A DNA stretch of 64,000 bases, taken from positions 2,046,001-2,110,000 of the forward strand of contig NZ_CP031148.1 in the NCBI RefSeq assembly GCF_003342675.1, read 5' to 3'. The notes under the pieces are model-generated. The model did not search any database, was not told the DNA's origin, and was given only the letters and a program-made list of their open reading frames with translations. This DNA comes from Haloplanus rubicundus. Lineage in GTDB: Archaea > Halobacteriota > Halobacteria > Halobacteriales > Haloferacaceae. Within the stretch, counting starts at the first letter, position 1; each line of letters begins with the position of its first letter. Position numbers and translations under genes: made by a program. Positions 1-8,525 of this stretch are shown here, piece after piece.

Positions 1-294
1 GAGCGTCGAGAGCAGCGTCGTCAGCACGACCAGCGGCAGGCCGATGCCGTCGACGCCGACGTGCCAGTTGAGCGTGTAGCCGCCGAGTTCCAGCCACGGC
101 ACCATCGTCTCGAACGCGATGTCACCGCCCATCAGGGCGTTACCGGTCGCGTCGAACCGACTCCACATGTAGAGGCTCCCGACCACGGGGAGCAGACTCA
201 GCGCCGCGGCGAGGCGGCCGGCCACCTCGTCGGGGGCCAGCATCACCACGAACGCGGCAATAAACGTAACGGCGATGAGCGCTTCGATGATCAT
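1..294 (-). CDS. nuoM: NADH-quinone oxidoreductase-like subunit M (NuoM), partial
   Basis: Only the N-terminal 98 codons are inside the window; the gene continues past base 1. The product begins MIIEALIAVTFIAAF and shows hydrophobic helices separated by a loop with WHVGVDGIGLPLV, the sequence that opens the antiporter-like NuoM/NuoN family. NuoM is one of the proton-pumping membrane subunits of complex I. Its ATG lies inside the nuoL stop (ATGA, 4-base overlap), so it is translationally coupled and last of the nuo genes visible here. nuoN probably follows outside the window (inference). Identification rests on position after nuoL and the N-terminal sequence. Confidence 0.9.
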   Translation of the reverse strand, partial: MIIEALIAVTFIAAFVVMLAPDEVAGRLAAALSLLPVVGSLYMWSRFDATGNALMGGDIAFETMVPWLELGGYTLNWHVGVDGIGLPLVVLTTLLSTL

Positions 295-2312
295 GCGAAC
301 CACCCTCCCATCACGCCGAAGACGACGAGCAACGCCACGAGCCCGAGGGTGAGGAGCGCGGCGTAGTTAGTCACGACGCCGGTCTGGATGCGTCGAATCC
401 GACTTCCGGCGAACAGGCTCACCGACGAGACGCCGTTGACGACGCCGTCGACGACGCCCTGGTCGAACGTATCGGCCAGCCGAGCCACCGGCAGGACGAC
501 CGACTGGGCGATCCAGACCTGGTACTCGTCCTGGTAGTAGTTGTTGTACCACAGCGTCTTGATCGCGCCGAGCTTCTCGGTGTGCTCGGTCGGGTCGTCG
601 ACGTTGTAGAGGACGTGTGCCGTGAGGACGCCCGCGAGCGCGAGACCGAGCGAGACGGCCGCGCCGACGGCGACAGTCGTCGTCTCCCCGCCGATGTACG
701 CCGACGAGTACGGGAGCACGTCGCCGTAGTGGTGGGCAGTCAGCGCCTCGAAGCCGCCGTCCAGCCACTGGTGCAGGAAGTCGATGCCCGAGATGCCGAG
801 CAGTTTCTCGACGGGCACCATGTTGACGACGCCGACGACGGTGGCGAGTGCCCCCAGCACGACCAGCGGGGCCTTGACGTTCCATCGAACGCCGTGGGGG
901 TTCCGAGCAGTCTCCGTCCGGGGTTCACCGTGGAAGGTCAGGAAGACCATCCGGAAGGTGTAGAAGCCGGTGAAGAAGACGGCGAGGAGGCCCATCGCGT
1001 AGCCCGCGAGCAGCAGGGGTGACCCCCCGAGTCCGTGGATGAGCGTCTCGTAGAGCACCTCGTCTTTCGACCAGAAGCCGGCGAAGGGGAAGATGCCCGC
1101 GAGCGCGAGCGAGCCCGCGAGGAACGTGTAGTACGTCACGGGCATCCGCTCTTTGAGGCCGCCCATGTTCCACATGTCCTCGTCGTGGTGCATGGCGATG
1201 ATGACCGAGCCTGCGCCGAGGAACAGGAGCGCCTTGAAGAAGGCGTGGGTCATCAGGTGGAAGGTGGCGGCGACGTAGCCGCCGGCCCCCAGCCCCAGCA
1301 TCATGTAGCCGTACTGCGAGATGGTGGAGTAGGCGAGCACCTGCTTGATCTCCCGTTTCACGACGCCCATCGTCGCGGCGACGAGGGCGGTGAAGCCGCC
1401 GACCAGCGCGATGATGCCGAGCGCCGTCGGCGAGAGCGCGTAGAAGCCGTACATCCGCGCGACCAGGTAGACGCCGGCCGCGACCATCGTCGCGGCGTGG
1501 ATGAGCGCGGAGACGGGCGTCGGACCCTCCATAGCGTCCGGAAGCCACGTGTGCAGCGGGAACTGCGCGGACTTCCCGATGACGCCGCCGAGGATCAGGA
1601 GGCCGACGATGGTGAACCACGTCTCGGGCGCGAAGCCGAAGGTCGTCACCTCGGCCGCACCGTTGAGCGCCTCCTCGGCGAGGACGGGGAACGACCCCTC
1701 GCCCGCGAACTTCGCGGTGCCGAAGGTGGCGAAGACGGCGACGACGCCGACGAGGAAGAAGTAGTCACCGAACCGAGTGACCAAGAAAGCCTTCTTCGCG
1801 GCGCTCGGCGGCCCCTCCTGGCGGAACCAGAAGCCGATCAGGAGGTACGAACAGAGGCCGACGAGCTCGAAGAACATGAAGGCCATCAGCAGGTTGTCGG
1901 CGACGACGAACCCGAGCATGGAGGCGGTAAAGAGGCCGAGTCCGGCGTAGTACCGCGGCAAACCAGTCTCGCCCTCGTCGTTCATGTACCCGAGGCTGAA
2001 GACGTGGACCAGCAGGGCGACCAGCGAGACGATCAGCAGCATCATCGCCGCCAGCGGGTCGAGGAGCAGACCGAAGGTGAGGGTGGTCGTCCCCTCGCCG
2101 ACGCCCGCCGCCCACGTGTAGAGCGTCTCGTTGTAGACCTCGCCGCCCGCGACGGTCAGGAAGACCCAGGCCGACAGCACCAGGGAGCCGGCGGTGGCGG
2201 CGATGCCACCGAACGCGCCGCCCTTGGGGAGGTACTTCCCGCCCCCCAGCGACACGAGGAAGGAGAGGAACGGGAGCAGTACGATCGCGGGTGCGTAGTC
2301 GAACGCCGCCAT
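291..2312 (-). CDS. nuoL: NADH-quinone oxidoreductase-like subunit L (NuoL)
   Basis: 673 aa membrane protein, the largest antiporter-like subunit of complex I. Family signatures are visible: the TM5 glutamate in FFELVGLCSYLLIGFW (about residue 150), the loop HTWLPDAMEGPTPVSALIHA (about 255-275) and the lysine-bearing region KQVLAYSTISQYGYMM (about 325). The C-terminal part has the extended, more polar segment expected for the NuoL lateral helix, ending with a final TM helix. The start is supported by a Shine-Dalgarno-like GAGGTGG just upstream (2317-2323), inside the end of nuoK. It works with NuoH, K, M and J in the membrane arm to pump H+ (or Na+). Confidence 0.96.
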   Translation of the reverse strand: MAAFDYAPAIVLLPFLSFLVSLGGGKYLPKGGAFGGIAATAGSLVLSAWVFLTVAGGEVYNETLYTWAAGVGEGTTTLTFGLLLDPLAAMMLLIVSLVALLVHVFSLGYMNDEGETGLPRYYAGLGLFTASMLGFVVADNLLMAFMFFELVGLCSYLLIGFWFRQEGPPSAAKKAFLVTRFGDYFFLVGVVAVFATFGTAKFAGEGSFPVLAEEALNGAAEVTTFGFAPETWFTIVGLLILGGVIGKSAQFPLHTWLPDAMEGPTPVSALIHAATMVAAGVYLVARMYGFYALSPTALGIIALVGGFTALVAATMGVVKREIKQVLAYSTISQYGYMMLGLGAGGYVAATFHLMTHAFFKALLFLGAGSVIIAMHHDEDMWNMGGLKERMPVTYYTFLAGSLALAGIFPFAGFWSKDEVLYETLIHGLGGSPLLLAGYAMGLLAVFFTGFYTFRMVFLTFHGEPRTETARNPHGVRWNVKAPLVVLGALATVVGVVNMVPVEKLLGISGIDFLHQWLDGGFEALTAHHYGDVLPYSSAYIGGETTTVAVGAAVSLGLALAGVLTAHVLYNVDDPTEHTEKLGAIKTLWYNNYYQDEYQVWIAQSVVLPVARLADTFDQGVVDGVVNGVSSVSLFAGSRIRRIQTGVVTNYAALLTLGLVALLVVFGVMGGWFA

Positions 2313-2313
2313 C

Positions 2314-2616
2314 TTACCACCTCATCTCCTTGGCCAGCGTCACGTCCACGTCGTTGAAGTTGCGATACAGCACGAGGATGATGCCGATGCCGACCGCGAC
2401 CTCCGCGGCGGCGAGCGCCATCGTGAACAGGCTGAACGTCTGGCCGGTGACGTTGCCCCAGTACGCGGAGAACGCCACGAGGTTGATGTTGGCCGCGTTC
2501 AGCATGAGCTCGACCGACATCAGGAACAGGAGCGCGTTCTGACGGGTCAGGATGCCGAACAGCCCGATGCAGAACACGGCGGTCGCGAGCAGGAGGTACC
2601 ACTGCACTGGGACCAT
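2314..2616 (-). CDS. nuoK: NADH-quinone oxidoreductase-like subunit K (NuoK)
   Basis: 100 aa, three hydrophobic helices, the usual NuoK length. The sequence LFLMSVELMLNAANINLVAF carries the conserved glutamate of TM2 used for proton transfer; a second family segment is ALAAAEVAVGIGIILVLYRN with another conserved glutamate. MrpC homologues look similar, but the nuo context settles it. The ATG abuts the last base of nuoJ2, and an exact GGAGGTGA Shine-Dalgarno sequence sits 6-13 bases upstream (2623-2630), so this internal cistron has its own ribosome entry. One base separates it from nuoL. Confidence 0.96.
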   Translation of the reverse strand: MVPVQWYLLLATAVFCIGLFGILTRQNALLFLMSVELMLNAANINLVAFSAYWGNVTGQTFSLFTMALAAAEVAVGIGIILVLYRNFNDVDVTLAKEMRW

Positions 2617-3017
2617 CAGCGGTCACCTCCGTCGCCGGCGTCGGTTTCCGCGTCCGTCTCGGCCTCCGCGTCGCCGCGGAACCGATCACGGACCCGCCGA
2701 CCGCCGTCGGCGAGCAACGCCACGGCGCTGCCGTCCTCCTCGCGTTTCGCCAGGAGGATCGCCCCGTCGAGGGCGGCGTCGAGCGCCACCGCGATGACGA
2801 TAAAGGCGACGAGCATCCCCTCGCCGGGCACGGTACCCATATCGAGGTTGAACATCGCGTAGCCGATGCTCGCGGTGATTTCGGCGTCCGGGCCGAACAT
2901 CTGTGGGTCGCCGAACGAGGCCCGGAGGACGGCCGCCGCAATCACGACGAACAGCGCGACGGCCGCGAGGCCGGGGAGCAGGTGCGAGCCGGTTCTGAGC
3001 GACGGCTTCGTCGTCAC
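2616..3017 (-). CDS. NuoJ C-terminal-half-like subunit (NuoJ2)
   Basis: 133 aa. It starts with GTG, overlapping the stop of the upstream nuoJ gene (GTGA). One helix near residues 15-32, an intermediate loop, then IGYAMFNLDMGTVPGEGMLVAFIVIAVALDAALDGAILLA, which resembles the last helices of NuoJ, and an acidic C-terminal tail of repeated E/A/D/T residues. Complex I normally has one NuoJ of about 160-200 aa; here the function is divided between this ORF and the next, as is usual in haloarchaea (family knowledge). It belongs to the membrane arm. The hydrophilic tail after residue 85 has no counterpart in bacterial NuoJ that I recognise. Confidence 0.85.
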   Translation of the reverse strand: MTTKPSLRTGSHLLPGLAAVALFVVIAAAVLRASFGDPQMFGPDAEITASIGYAMFNLDMGTVPGEGMLVAFIVIAVALDAALDGAILLAKREEDGSAVALLADGGRRVRDRFRGDAEAETDAETDAGDGGDR

Positions 3018-3298
3018 GTCTCACGCACCTCCGTTGTCGATGTCGATTCCGCTGCCGAGGTCGATTTCGTGAGCATCACGGCGAACGTGATGAGGATGAG
3101 CACCCCGCCGACGTAGACGAGGATCTGCATGGCGGCGAGAAACTCCGCCTGCATCATCACGTAATGTACCGCGACGCTCAACAGGGCGCCACCCAGGAGG
3201 AGTGCGGAGTGCCACACGTCCTCGACCAGGACGACGCCCAGGCTGCAGCCCAGTGTGATCAGGGCGAACAGCGCGAACGCGATCGTTTCATACACCAT
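3014..3298 (-). CDS. nuoJ: NADH-quinone oxidoreductase-like subunit J, N-terminal half (NuoJ1)
   Basis: 94 aa with three helices. It contains the NuoJ signature ALLLGGALLSVAVHYVMM followed by LVYVGGVLILITFAVMLT; the YVGG element is highly conserved in NuoJ/ND6. The protein stops soon after this helix, where bacterial NuoJ continues, and the next gene (nuoJ2) supplies the remaining helices. The two halves overlap by 4 bases. A 63-base gap separates it from nuoI upstream, one of the few spacers in this operon. Confidence 0.93.
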   Translation of the reverse strand: MVYETIAFALFALITLGCSLGVVLVEDVWHSALLLGGALLSVAVHYVMMQAEFLAAMQILVYVGGVLILITFAVMLTKSTSAAESTSTTEVRET

Positions 3299-3361
3299 TG
3301 CTTGAGTTTGCTTGAGGTAGTCCTTTGAACGTTTCGAGACGGCGTAGCGCCGACTCGGCTG

Positions 3362-3823
3362 TCACTGGTAGTCGATTTCGCCGTCACCTTCGCCGATCCA
3401 CGCGCTCCGGTCGGGGTTGCGCGATTCGAGCGGGTCGATCCCCTTGTACCACGGGACGTTCTTCAACTGCTCTTTGTTGTAGACGAAGTCGTCTTTCGTG
3501 TCCGCCGTGAACTCGAAGTTCTGGGTCAACAGGATGGCGTCCACCGGACACACCTCCTCGCAGAGCCGGCAGTAGATACACTGGCCGATGTGGAGGTTGT
3601 ACTGTTCGCCGTTGCGCTGGTCGTCCTGTACGATCTGGATCGTGTCGTTCGGACAGACGTTCTCGCACTGCCGACACCAGATGCAGCGCTCCTGGCTGAA
3701 CTTGTGAACGCCGCGGAACCGCGGGCTCACCTCCGGCGCCACGTCCGGGTACTCGACCGTGAACGTCTTGCCGTCCAGCGCGTGTTTCATCGTCACCGCC
3801 ATGCCTTTGAGGATTCCAATCAT
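3362..3823 (-). CDS. nuoI: NADH-quinone oxidoreductase-like iron-sulfur subunit I (NuoI)
   Basis: 153 aa ferredoxin-like subunit with two classical [4Fe-4S] motifs: CIWCRQCENVCP (about residues 47-58) and CIYCRLCEEVCP (about 86-97). These form clusters N6a and N6b, which pass electrons to NuoB. The segment RFRGVHKFSQERCIWC precedes the first motif as in the family. Length is normal for NuoI. It overlaps the nuoH stop by one base (TAATG). With no nuoE, F or G in the operon, the electron donor is unlikely to be NADH directly; archaeal complexes of this type are thought to use ferredoxin or another donor (inference). Confidence 0.97.
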   Translation of the reverse strand: MIGILKGMAVTMKHALDGKTFTVEYPDVAPEVSPRFRGVHKFSQERCIWCRQCENVCPNDTIQIVQDDQRNGEQYNLHIGQCIYCRLCEEVCPVDAILLTQNFEFTADTKDDFVYNKEQLKNVPWYKGIDPLESRNPDRSAWIGEGDGEIDYQ

Positions 3824-4950
3824 TACACGATCACTCCCACGAGGACTGCCGTGAGCACCAGGTTAGCCAGGGACAGCACGAGCATCCCCTTCCAGCCGAT
3901 TTCGATCAACTGATCGATACGCACGCGCGGCACCGCGGAACGGGCCCACTGCGTGAACAGGAAGAACGCCCACATCTTGATCACCATCCAGACGAACCCG
4001 GGCAGGACCGGTCCGGCCGGGCCGCCGAGGAAGAGGACGGCCATCAGCGCGCCGCCGAGGAAGATGTGGATGAACTCCCCGAGGTAAAAGAGGACGAAGT
4101 AGACGCTCGAGTACTCGGTCTGGTAGCCGGCGACGATCTCCGTCGGCGCCTCCGGGATGTCGAACGGGTTGCGTCCGATCTCCGCCATGTTCGCCGCCAG
4201 GAAGAGGACGAACGCGAACGGGTTGACGAACGCGTACCAGCCCGGAATCGCGATGCCCGCAATCGTGACGAGCGTCTCGGTCTGTGCGGCGACGATTTCG
4301 CTCGTCCGGAAGGTGCCGGCGAAGAGGATCACCGACGCCGCCGTGAGGACGAGCGGAATCTCGTAGGCGAGGTTCTGCGCGATGGAGCGCAGCGACCCCA
4401 GAAGCGAGTACTTGTTGTTCGAGGCGTAGCCGGCCATCACGAGTCCGAGCGACGCGATGGAGGCCGCCGCGAACGCGAAGACGATCCCCGTCTCGGGGTC
4501 GGCCAACTGGAGGCCGCTCCCCAGCGGGATGACCGCGAAGCCGAGCAGCGCCGAAAAGGGCAGGATGATCGGCGCGAGGTCCCACGCCGGTCGGTCGACG
4601 CCGTCCGGAACGATCAGTTCCTTCGAGAGCAGTCGCACCGCGTCGGCGACGATGATCAGCAGGCCGAAGGGGCCGATCCGGTTGACCGCGATGCGGTCGG
4701 TGAACGCCGCCGTGATCTTCCGTTTGGCCCACGGCCCGGCCAGCGCCGTCATGCCGAGCATGATGTTGGCGATGAGAAAGGCGCCGATGAGGCCGCCGAC
4801 GATGTCGCCGAACGTGCCCGAGAGGCCGAGCGCGCCCGAGATCGTCTCGGGGAGCGTCGTCACCGGGCCGCTGGCGGAGGCGTTAGCCGCGGAGGCGTTG
4901 GCGGTCCCCGTCGGGGTGGATGTCCCCGACTGGAGCAGTAGCCCGTCCAT
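3823..4950 (-). CDS. nuoH: NADH-quinone oxidoreductase-like subunit H (NuoH)
   Basis: 375 aa polytopic membrane protein connecting the peripheral and membrane arms and forming part of the quinone chamber. Recognisable features: DRIAVNRIGPFGLL (about residue 87), LIGSLRSIAQNLAYEIPL-like sequence in LLGSLRSIAQNLAYEIPL (about 184-201), EIGRNPFDIPEAPTEIVAGY (about 258-277) and TQWARSAVPRVRIDQL (about 337-352). A haloarchaeal extra is the low-complexity Ala/Ser/Thr N-terminal tail before the first helix. It shares a base with nuoCD upstream. Confidence 0.97.
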   Translation of the reverse strand: MDGLLLQSGTSTPTGTANASAANASASGPVTTLPETISGALGLSGTFGDIVGGLIGAFLIANIMLGMTALAGPWAKRKITAAFTDRIAVNRIGPFGLLIIVADAVRLLSKELIVPDGVDRPAWDLAPIILPFSALLGFAVIPLGSGLQLADPETGIVFAFAAASIASLGLVMAGYASNNKYSLLGSLRSIAQNLAYEIPLVLTAASVILFAGTFRTSEIVAAQTETLVTIAGIAIPGWYAFVNPFAFVLFLAANMAEIGRNPFDIPEAPTEIVAGYQTEYSSVYFVLFYLGEFIHIFLGGALMAVLFLGGPAGPVLPGFVWMVIKMWAFFLFTQWARSAVPRVRIDQLIEIGWKGMLVLSLANLVLTAVLVGVIV

Positions 4951-6614
4951 CAGCGATCCACCTCACCGAGGACGATGTCGAGGCTGCCGAGCGACGCGAT
5001 CAAGTCGGGGATGTACTCGCCGTTGGACATCTCCGGCAGGGTCTGGAGGTTCGAGAAACACGGGCTCCGGATCTTGAACCGGGCGGGCTTCTCGGTGCCG
5101 TCGGCACGCACGTAGATGCCGAGTTCGCCCTTCGCGCCCTCGACGGCGCGGTAGATTTCGGTGTCGTCGTCCGGCCGGATGGTCCGGGGGACGTTCGACT
5201 GGATCGTCCGCTCCTCTTCGGGCCAGTCCTCCAGCAGGTCGACACACTGCTCGATGATCTTCGCCGACTCCTCCACCTCGCGTAAGCGGACGAGGAGGCG
5301 GCTGTAGTTGTCACAGCCGTCCTCGACCGGCACGTCCCAGTCGAGTTCGTCGTAGTAGCCGTACGGGTCGTCGCGGCGCAGGTCGTAGTCGATGCCCGAC
5401 CCGCGAGCGACCGGCCCCGTGGCCCCGTAGCTCTTCGCGACTTCCGGGGGCAGCACGCCCGTGTCGACGGTCCGGATCTGCAGGATCTCGTTGGCGGAGA
5501 TGAGGTCGTGGTACTCCTCCAGCGCCTCCGGCAGGTCGTCGAGGAAGTCCCGAACCAGTTCGAAGAACTCCTCGCGGGGTTCGGGCAGGTCCCAGACCAC
5601 CCCGCCGAGGCGGAAGTAGTTGAACATCAGGCGCTGGCCCGTCAGCTCTTCGAGGATGTTCTGGACTTTCTCGCGGTCCCGGACGGCGTACATGAAGATG
5701 GCGGTGAAGTCGCCGTAGACGTCGAGCGCGAAGGTGCCGACCGCGAGCATGTGGGCCGCGATCCGACAGAGTTCGGCGCCCATCGTCCGGATGACCTGTG
5801 CGTACTCCGGCACCTCGATGTCCGCGAGGTCCTCCGCGACGCGGGCGTACGCCCACTCGTTCAGCAGGCCCGCCGAGATGTAGTCCCAGCGGTCCGGGTA
5901 GGGCATGATCTGGTAGCGGTAGGTGCCCTGCTGACAGATCTGCTCCTCACAACGGTGGAGGTAGCCGATGTCGGACTCCACGTCGACCACCTGTTCGCCG
6001 TCGAGGACGGTCTTCAGGTGGAGGACGCCGTGGGTCGCCGGGTGGTGCGGGCCGATGTTGAGGAACATCGTGTCGCCCGCGTCGCTCGCGTGGTCCTCTT
6101 GCAGCGGGTTGGCGTGTTCGCGCAGGGGGACGATCTGTGGCCGGTCCTGATCGTAGTCCCGGCCGAGGGGGTGGCCCTGCCACGTCTCGGGGAGGAGGAT
6201 GCGACGCAGGTCCGGGTGGTCGTCGTACTGGATGCCGACGAGGTCGTACGCCTCTCGTTCGTGCCAGTCGGCGGTGCGGTAGACGGGTTCCGCCGACTCG
6301 CTGACCGGGTCGTCGGTCGGCGTCGGCACGACGACGCTCACCTCGTCGGTGGGGTCGTCGTACTTCTTGAGGTGGTAGATAGACTCGTAGCGGTCCTCGT
6401 ACTCCTGTGCCGTGACACAGGACAGGTGGTCGTAGCCGGCCTCGTCGCGCAGGCGGAAGAGGGTGTCCTGCACCTCGTCCGGTCGGACCACGAAGCCCGG
6501 CGCGTTCAGGTGGTCGTCGCGGTCGAGGACCAGATCGCCCAGTAGGGCGTCGATCTCCTCGGCCGTGGTCGGTTCCGTCTCGACCGTATCCGGGGGTGAT
6601 TCTTCGAGGCTCAT
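4950..6614 (-). CDS. nuoCD: fused NADH-quinone oxidoreductase-like subunits C and D (NuoCD)
   Basis: 554 aa with two parts. Residues about 1-180 are the NuoC (30 kDa) domain: YDHLSCVTAQEYEDRYES, DWHEREAYDLVGI and LPETWQGHPLGRDY. Residues about 190-554 are the NuoD (49 kDa) domain: LNIGPHHPATHGVLH, DIGYLHRCEEQICQ, a long helical section and the C-terminus KIRSPCFSNLQTLPEM and LGSLDIVLGEVDR. NuoD binds quinone and sits next to NuoB cluster N2. The start chosen is the ATG four bases inside nuoB (ATGA); a longer in-frame reading is only a shadow of nuoB. C-D fusion is common in this group. Confidence 0.96.
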   Translation of the reverse strand: MSLEESPPDTVETEPTTAEEIDALLGDLVLDRDDHLNAPGFVVRPDEVQDTLFRLRDEAGYDHLSCVTAQEYEDRYESIYHLKKYDDPTDEVSVVVPTPTDDPVSESAEPVYRTADWHEREAYDLVGIQYDDHPDLRRILLPETWQGHPLGRDYDQDRPQIVPLREHANPLQEDHASDAGDTMFLNIGPHHPATHGVLHLKTVLDGEQVVDVESDIGYLHRCEEQICQQGTYRYQIMPYPDRWDYISAGLLNEWAYARVAEDLADIEVPEYAQVIRTMGAELCRIAAHMLAVGTFALDVYGDFTAIFMYAVRDREKVQNILEELTGQRLMFNYFRLGGVVWDLPEPREEFFELVRDFLDDLPEALEEYHDLISANEILQIRTVDTGVLPPEVAKSYGATGPVARGSGIDYDLRRDDPYGYYDELDWDVPVEDGCDNYSRLLVRLREVEESAKIIEQCVDLLEDWPEEERTIQSNVPRTIRPDDDTEIYRAVEGAKGELGIYVRADGTEKPARFKIRSPCFSNLQTLPEMSNGEYIPDLIASLGSLDIVLGEVDR

Positions 6615-7318
6615 GGCGAGTCGGCCCAGTTGTACCGCATGACGAGGTCGTCCTCGTCGATCTGTTCGGCGAGTTTGTCGACCACTTCGTCGCGGTCGAG
6701 GTCGCTGAACTGTTCGAGTTCGTAGGGTTTGACCGTCACCGGCGAACTCTCGCCGTTGGCGATGCGCTCCTGCAGCTTGGCGACGCCGTAGACCAGCGCC
6801 TCGGGCCGGGGCGGACAGCCGGGAACGTGGATGTCCACCGGGATGACCTCCTCGGCACCCTTGATGACGTTGTACCCCTCCTGGAACGGACCGCCGGAGA
6901 TGGTACACGACCCCATGCCGACGACGAATTTGGGTTCGGGCATCTGGTCGTAGACGCGCTTCATCCGCGGGGCGAACTTGGAGACGATGGTCCCCGGAAC
7001 GATGATCACATCGGCCTGTCGCGGCGACGCACGCGGCACGCCCGCCCCGAACCGGTCGAGGTCGTGTTTGACCGCGTACGTGTGCATCATCTCGATGCTA
7101 CAGCAGGCGATGCCGAACTGCAGCATGAACATCGAGGAGCCACGCACCCACTCCATGAACCGGTCGAACTTCGTGAGGATGAACGGCGAGGAGCCGAACG
7201 CCTCGCGAAGTTTGGAGTTGAACCGGTTGTCGGTTCCCGACGCCCCGATGCGGGCGTCGCGTGTCTCGCTTCCTACCTGTGTCGTGTCGGTGACGAATCG
7301 TTCCTGTTCGCTACTCAT
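6611..7318 (-). CDS. nuoB: NADH-quinone oxidoreductase-like subunit B (NuoB)
   Basis: 235 aa subunit holding the terminal [4Fe-4S] cluster N2. The adjacent cysteines are in QFGIACCSIEMMHT (about residue 67), with the other ligands in MGSCTISGGPF (about 130) and VPGCPPRPEAL (about 165). A 50-residue hydrophilic N-terminal extension precedes the conserved core, and a further 60 residues follow the last cysteine motif, giving a protein longer than bacterial NuoB; both extensions are acidic. It overlaps nuoA and nuoCD by 4 bases each. Confidence 0.97.
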   Translation of the reverse strand: MSSEQERFVTDTTQVGSETRDARIGASGTDNRFNSKLREAFGSSPFILTKFDRFMEWVRGSSMFMLQFGIACCSIEMMHTYAVKHDLDRFGAGVPRASPRQADVIIVPGTIVSKFAPRMKRVYDQMPEPKFVVGMGSCTISGGPFQEGYNVIKGAEEVIPVDIHVPGCPPRPEALVYGVAKLQERIANGESSPVTVKPYELEQFSDLDRDEVVDKLAEQIDEDDLVMRYNWADSP

Positions 7319-7728
7319 GATTGACGCTCCGTTTTACGGCGGTTCGCGCGCGGGCTCTTGACCCACTCGACCGCGCCGTTCCGCCAGGCCCAGACGAGAG
7401 CGATGGCGAGGACCCCGATGAACACCAGCATCGGCGCGAGCACCTGAGCGAGGGTCGCCCCGCCCTCCAGTGCCGGCCGATAGATCAACGTCCACGGGAA
7501 GATCAGGACGGTTTCGACGTCGAAGACGACGAACAGCAGCGCAACCATGTAGTACTGGATGTTGAACTGGACGTGCGCCGTCCCCGTCGGGACCTCTCCA
7601 CTCTCGTAGATGACGGTCTTTCCTTGTTCGGTGACGGTCGGCCGGAGGAGCGCGGACACTACCATCATGCCGATGGGGATGCCGACGCCGACCAGGCCGA
7701 GTGCACCGATTGCTATCCACTGATTCAT
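7315..7728 (-). CDS. nuoA: NADH-quinone oxidoreductase-like subunit A (NuoA)
   Basis: 137 aa, three transmembrane helices, first gene of the operon. The family marks are YESGEVPTGTAHVQFNIQYY (about residues 40-59) and LLFVVFDVETVLIFPW (about 64-79), which includes the conserved D-E pair. The 20-residue C-terminal tail is basic, ending RRKTERQS. Upstream, bases 7778-7788 read CATAAATC on the coding strand, a plausible TATA element about 50 bases before the ATG, so the operon mRNA would have a short leader. Confidence 0.96.
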   Translation of the reverse strand: MNQWIAIGALGLVGVGIPIGMMVVSALLRPTVTEQGKTVIYESGEVPTGTAHVQFNIQYYMVALLFVVFDVETVLIFPWTLIYRPALEGGATLAQVLAPMLVFIGVLAIALVWAWRNGAVEWVKSPRANRRKTERQS

Positions 7729-7764
7729 ACCTTGATTCCTGTCGTCTTGGCGGTTAGGAGTGCT

Positions 7765-7795
7765 CCCCCATAAGCGTTGATTTATGCCATTCGGG
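7765..7795 (-). promoter_or_regulatory. probable promoter of the nuo operon
   Basis: Coding-strand sequence GGCATAAATCAACGC (centre about 7782) is the only A/T-rich TATA-like element between nuoA and the purE stop. It lies about 50-60 bases upstream of the nuoA ATG. Assignment is by position and composition only. Confidence 0.45.
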
Positions 7796-7907
7796 GACGT
7801 GAGCCGATTTCGCGCCCGTCTACGGTCCTTTTAGGGGCTGTCGTCGCGTCTACTCGGCGGTGTGTCCGACCGGCCGACAGGGGACCGCCACCCCCGACCG
7901 CGTCGAC

Positions 7908-8525
7908 CTACTCCGACCGCTCGCGGAAGCCGTCGATACCCAGGTCGTGCAGCGCCCGCGACACCCCCGCCACGCCCGCCCGCAACGCGTCGTGTTCGGC
8001 GTCCAGTCGCTCGACCAGTTCCGCGTGTTCGCGCGCCAGAATCTGGACCGCCGACAGCGCCGCGTTGTAGGACTTGCCCGCGTCGACGGCGACGATGGGC
8101 GCGCCCGTCGGCATGCCGATCACCGAATCGACCGATTTCTCCTGGACCGGCACGCCGATCACCGGGAGCGGGTAGGCGATGGAGGCCGTCATGTTCGGCA
8201 GGTCCGCGGACTTCCCGCCCGCTCCCGCGATGAGCACGTCCAGTCCGCGGTCGGCCGCCGTCTCGCCGTACGCGTACATCAGGTCCGGCGTTCGGTGGGC
8301 GGAGACGACGTAGCTCTCGAAGGTGAAGCGGGCCTCGGGCGGGTCGTCGTAGTCGGTCTGCTCGGCGAAGCCGAGTTCGCGGAGGGCGTCGTACGCCCCC
8401 GCCATCACGTCGAGGTCCGAGTCCGATCCCATGATGATACCCACCTCGGGCGTCTCCTCGGTCGGTCGGTCGGCGTCCGCCTGTGCGTGCAGTTCGTCGA
8501 TCAGGTCGTCGATGTCGTCGGTCAT
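7908..8525 (-). CDS. purE: N5-carboxyaminoimidazole ribonucleotide mutase (PurE class I)
   Basis: 205 aa. It converts N5-CAIR to CAIR in de novo purine synthesis. Signatures: MGSDSDLDVMAGAYDAL (about residues 33-49), YVVSAHRTPDLMYAY (about 71-85), the glycine-rich IAGAGGKSADLPNM (about 98-111) and GVPVQEKSVDSVIGMPTGAP (about 123-142). The first 25 residues are an acidic extension typical of haloarchaeal copies. It overlaps purK by 4 bases and follows it, so PurK product passes straight to PurE. A class I PurE paired with PurK fits the two-step carboxylation route. Confidence 0.96.
   Translation of the reverse strand: MTDDIDDLIDELHAQADADRPTEETPEVGIIMGSDSDLDVMAGAYDALRELGFAEQTDYDDPPEARFTFESYVVSAHRTPDLMYAYGETAADRGLDVLIAGAGGKSADLPNMTASIAYPLPVIGVPVQEKSVDSVIGMPTGAPIVAVDAGKSYNAALSAVQILAREHAELVERLDAEHDALRAGVAGVSRALHDLGIDGFRERSE

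Noticed and set aside
1035-2357. Long open frame on the plus strand opposite nuoL (and similar ones at 4066-4941, 5508-6545, 28222-30069, 29847-31565, 31562-33112)
   Set aside because: These are antisense frames created by the high GC third positions of real genes; their products are runs of Arg/Glu/Asp/His repeats without any family resemblance.
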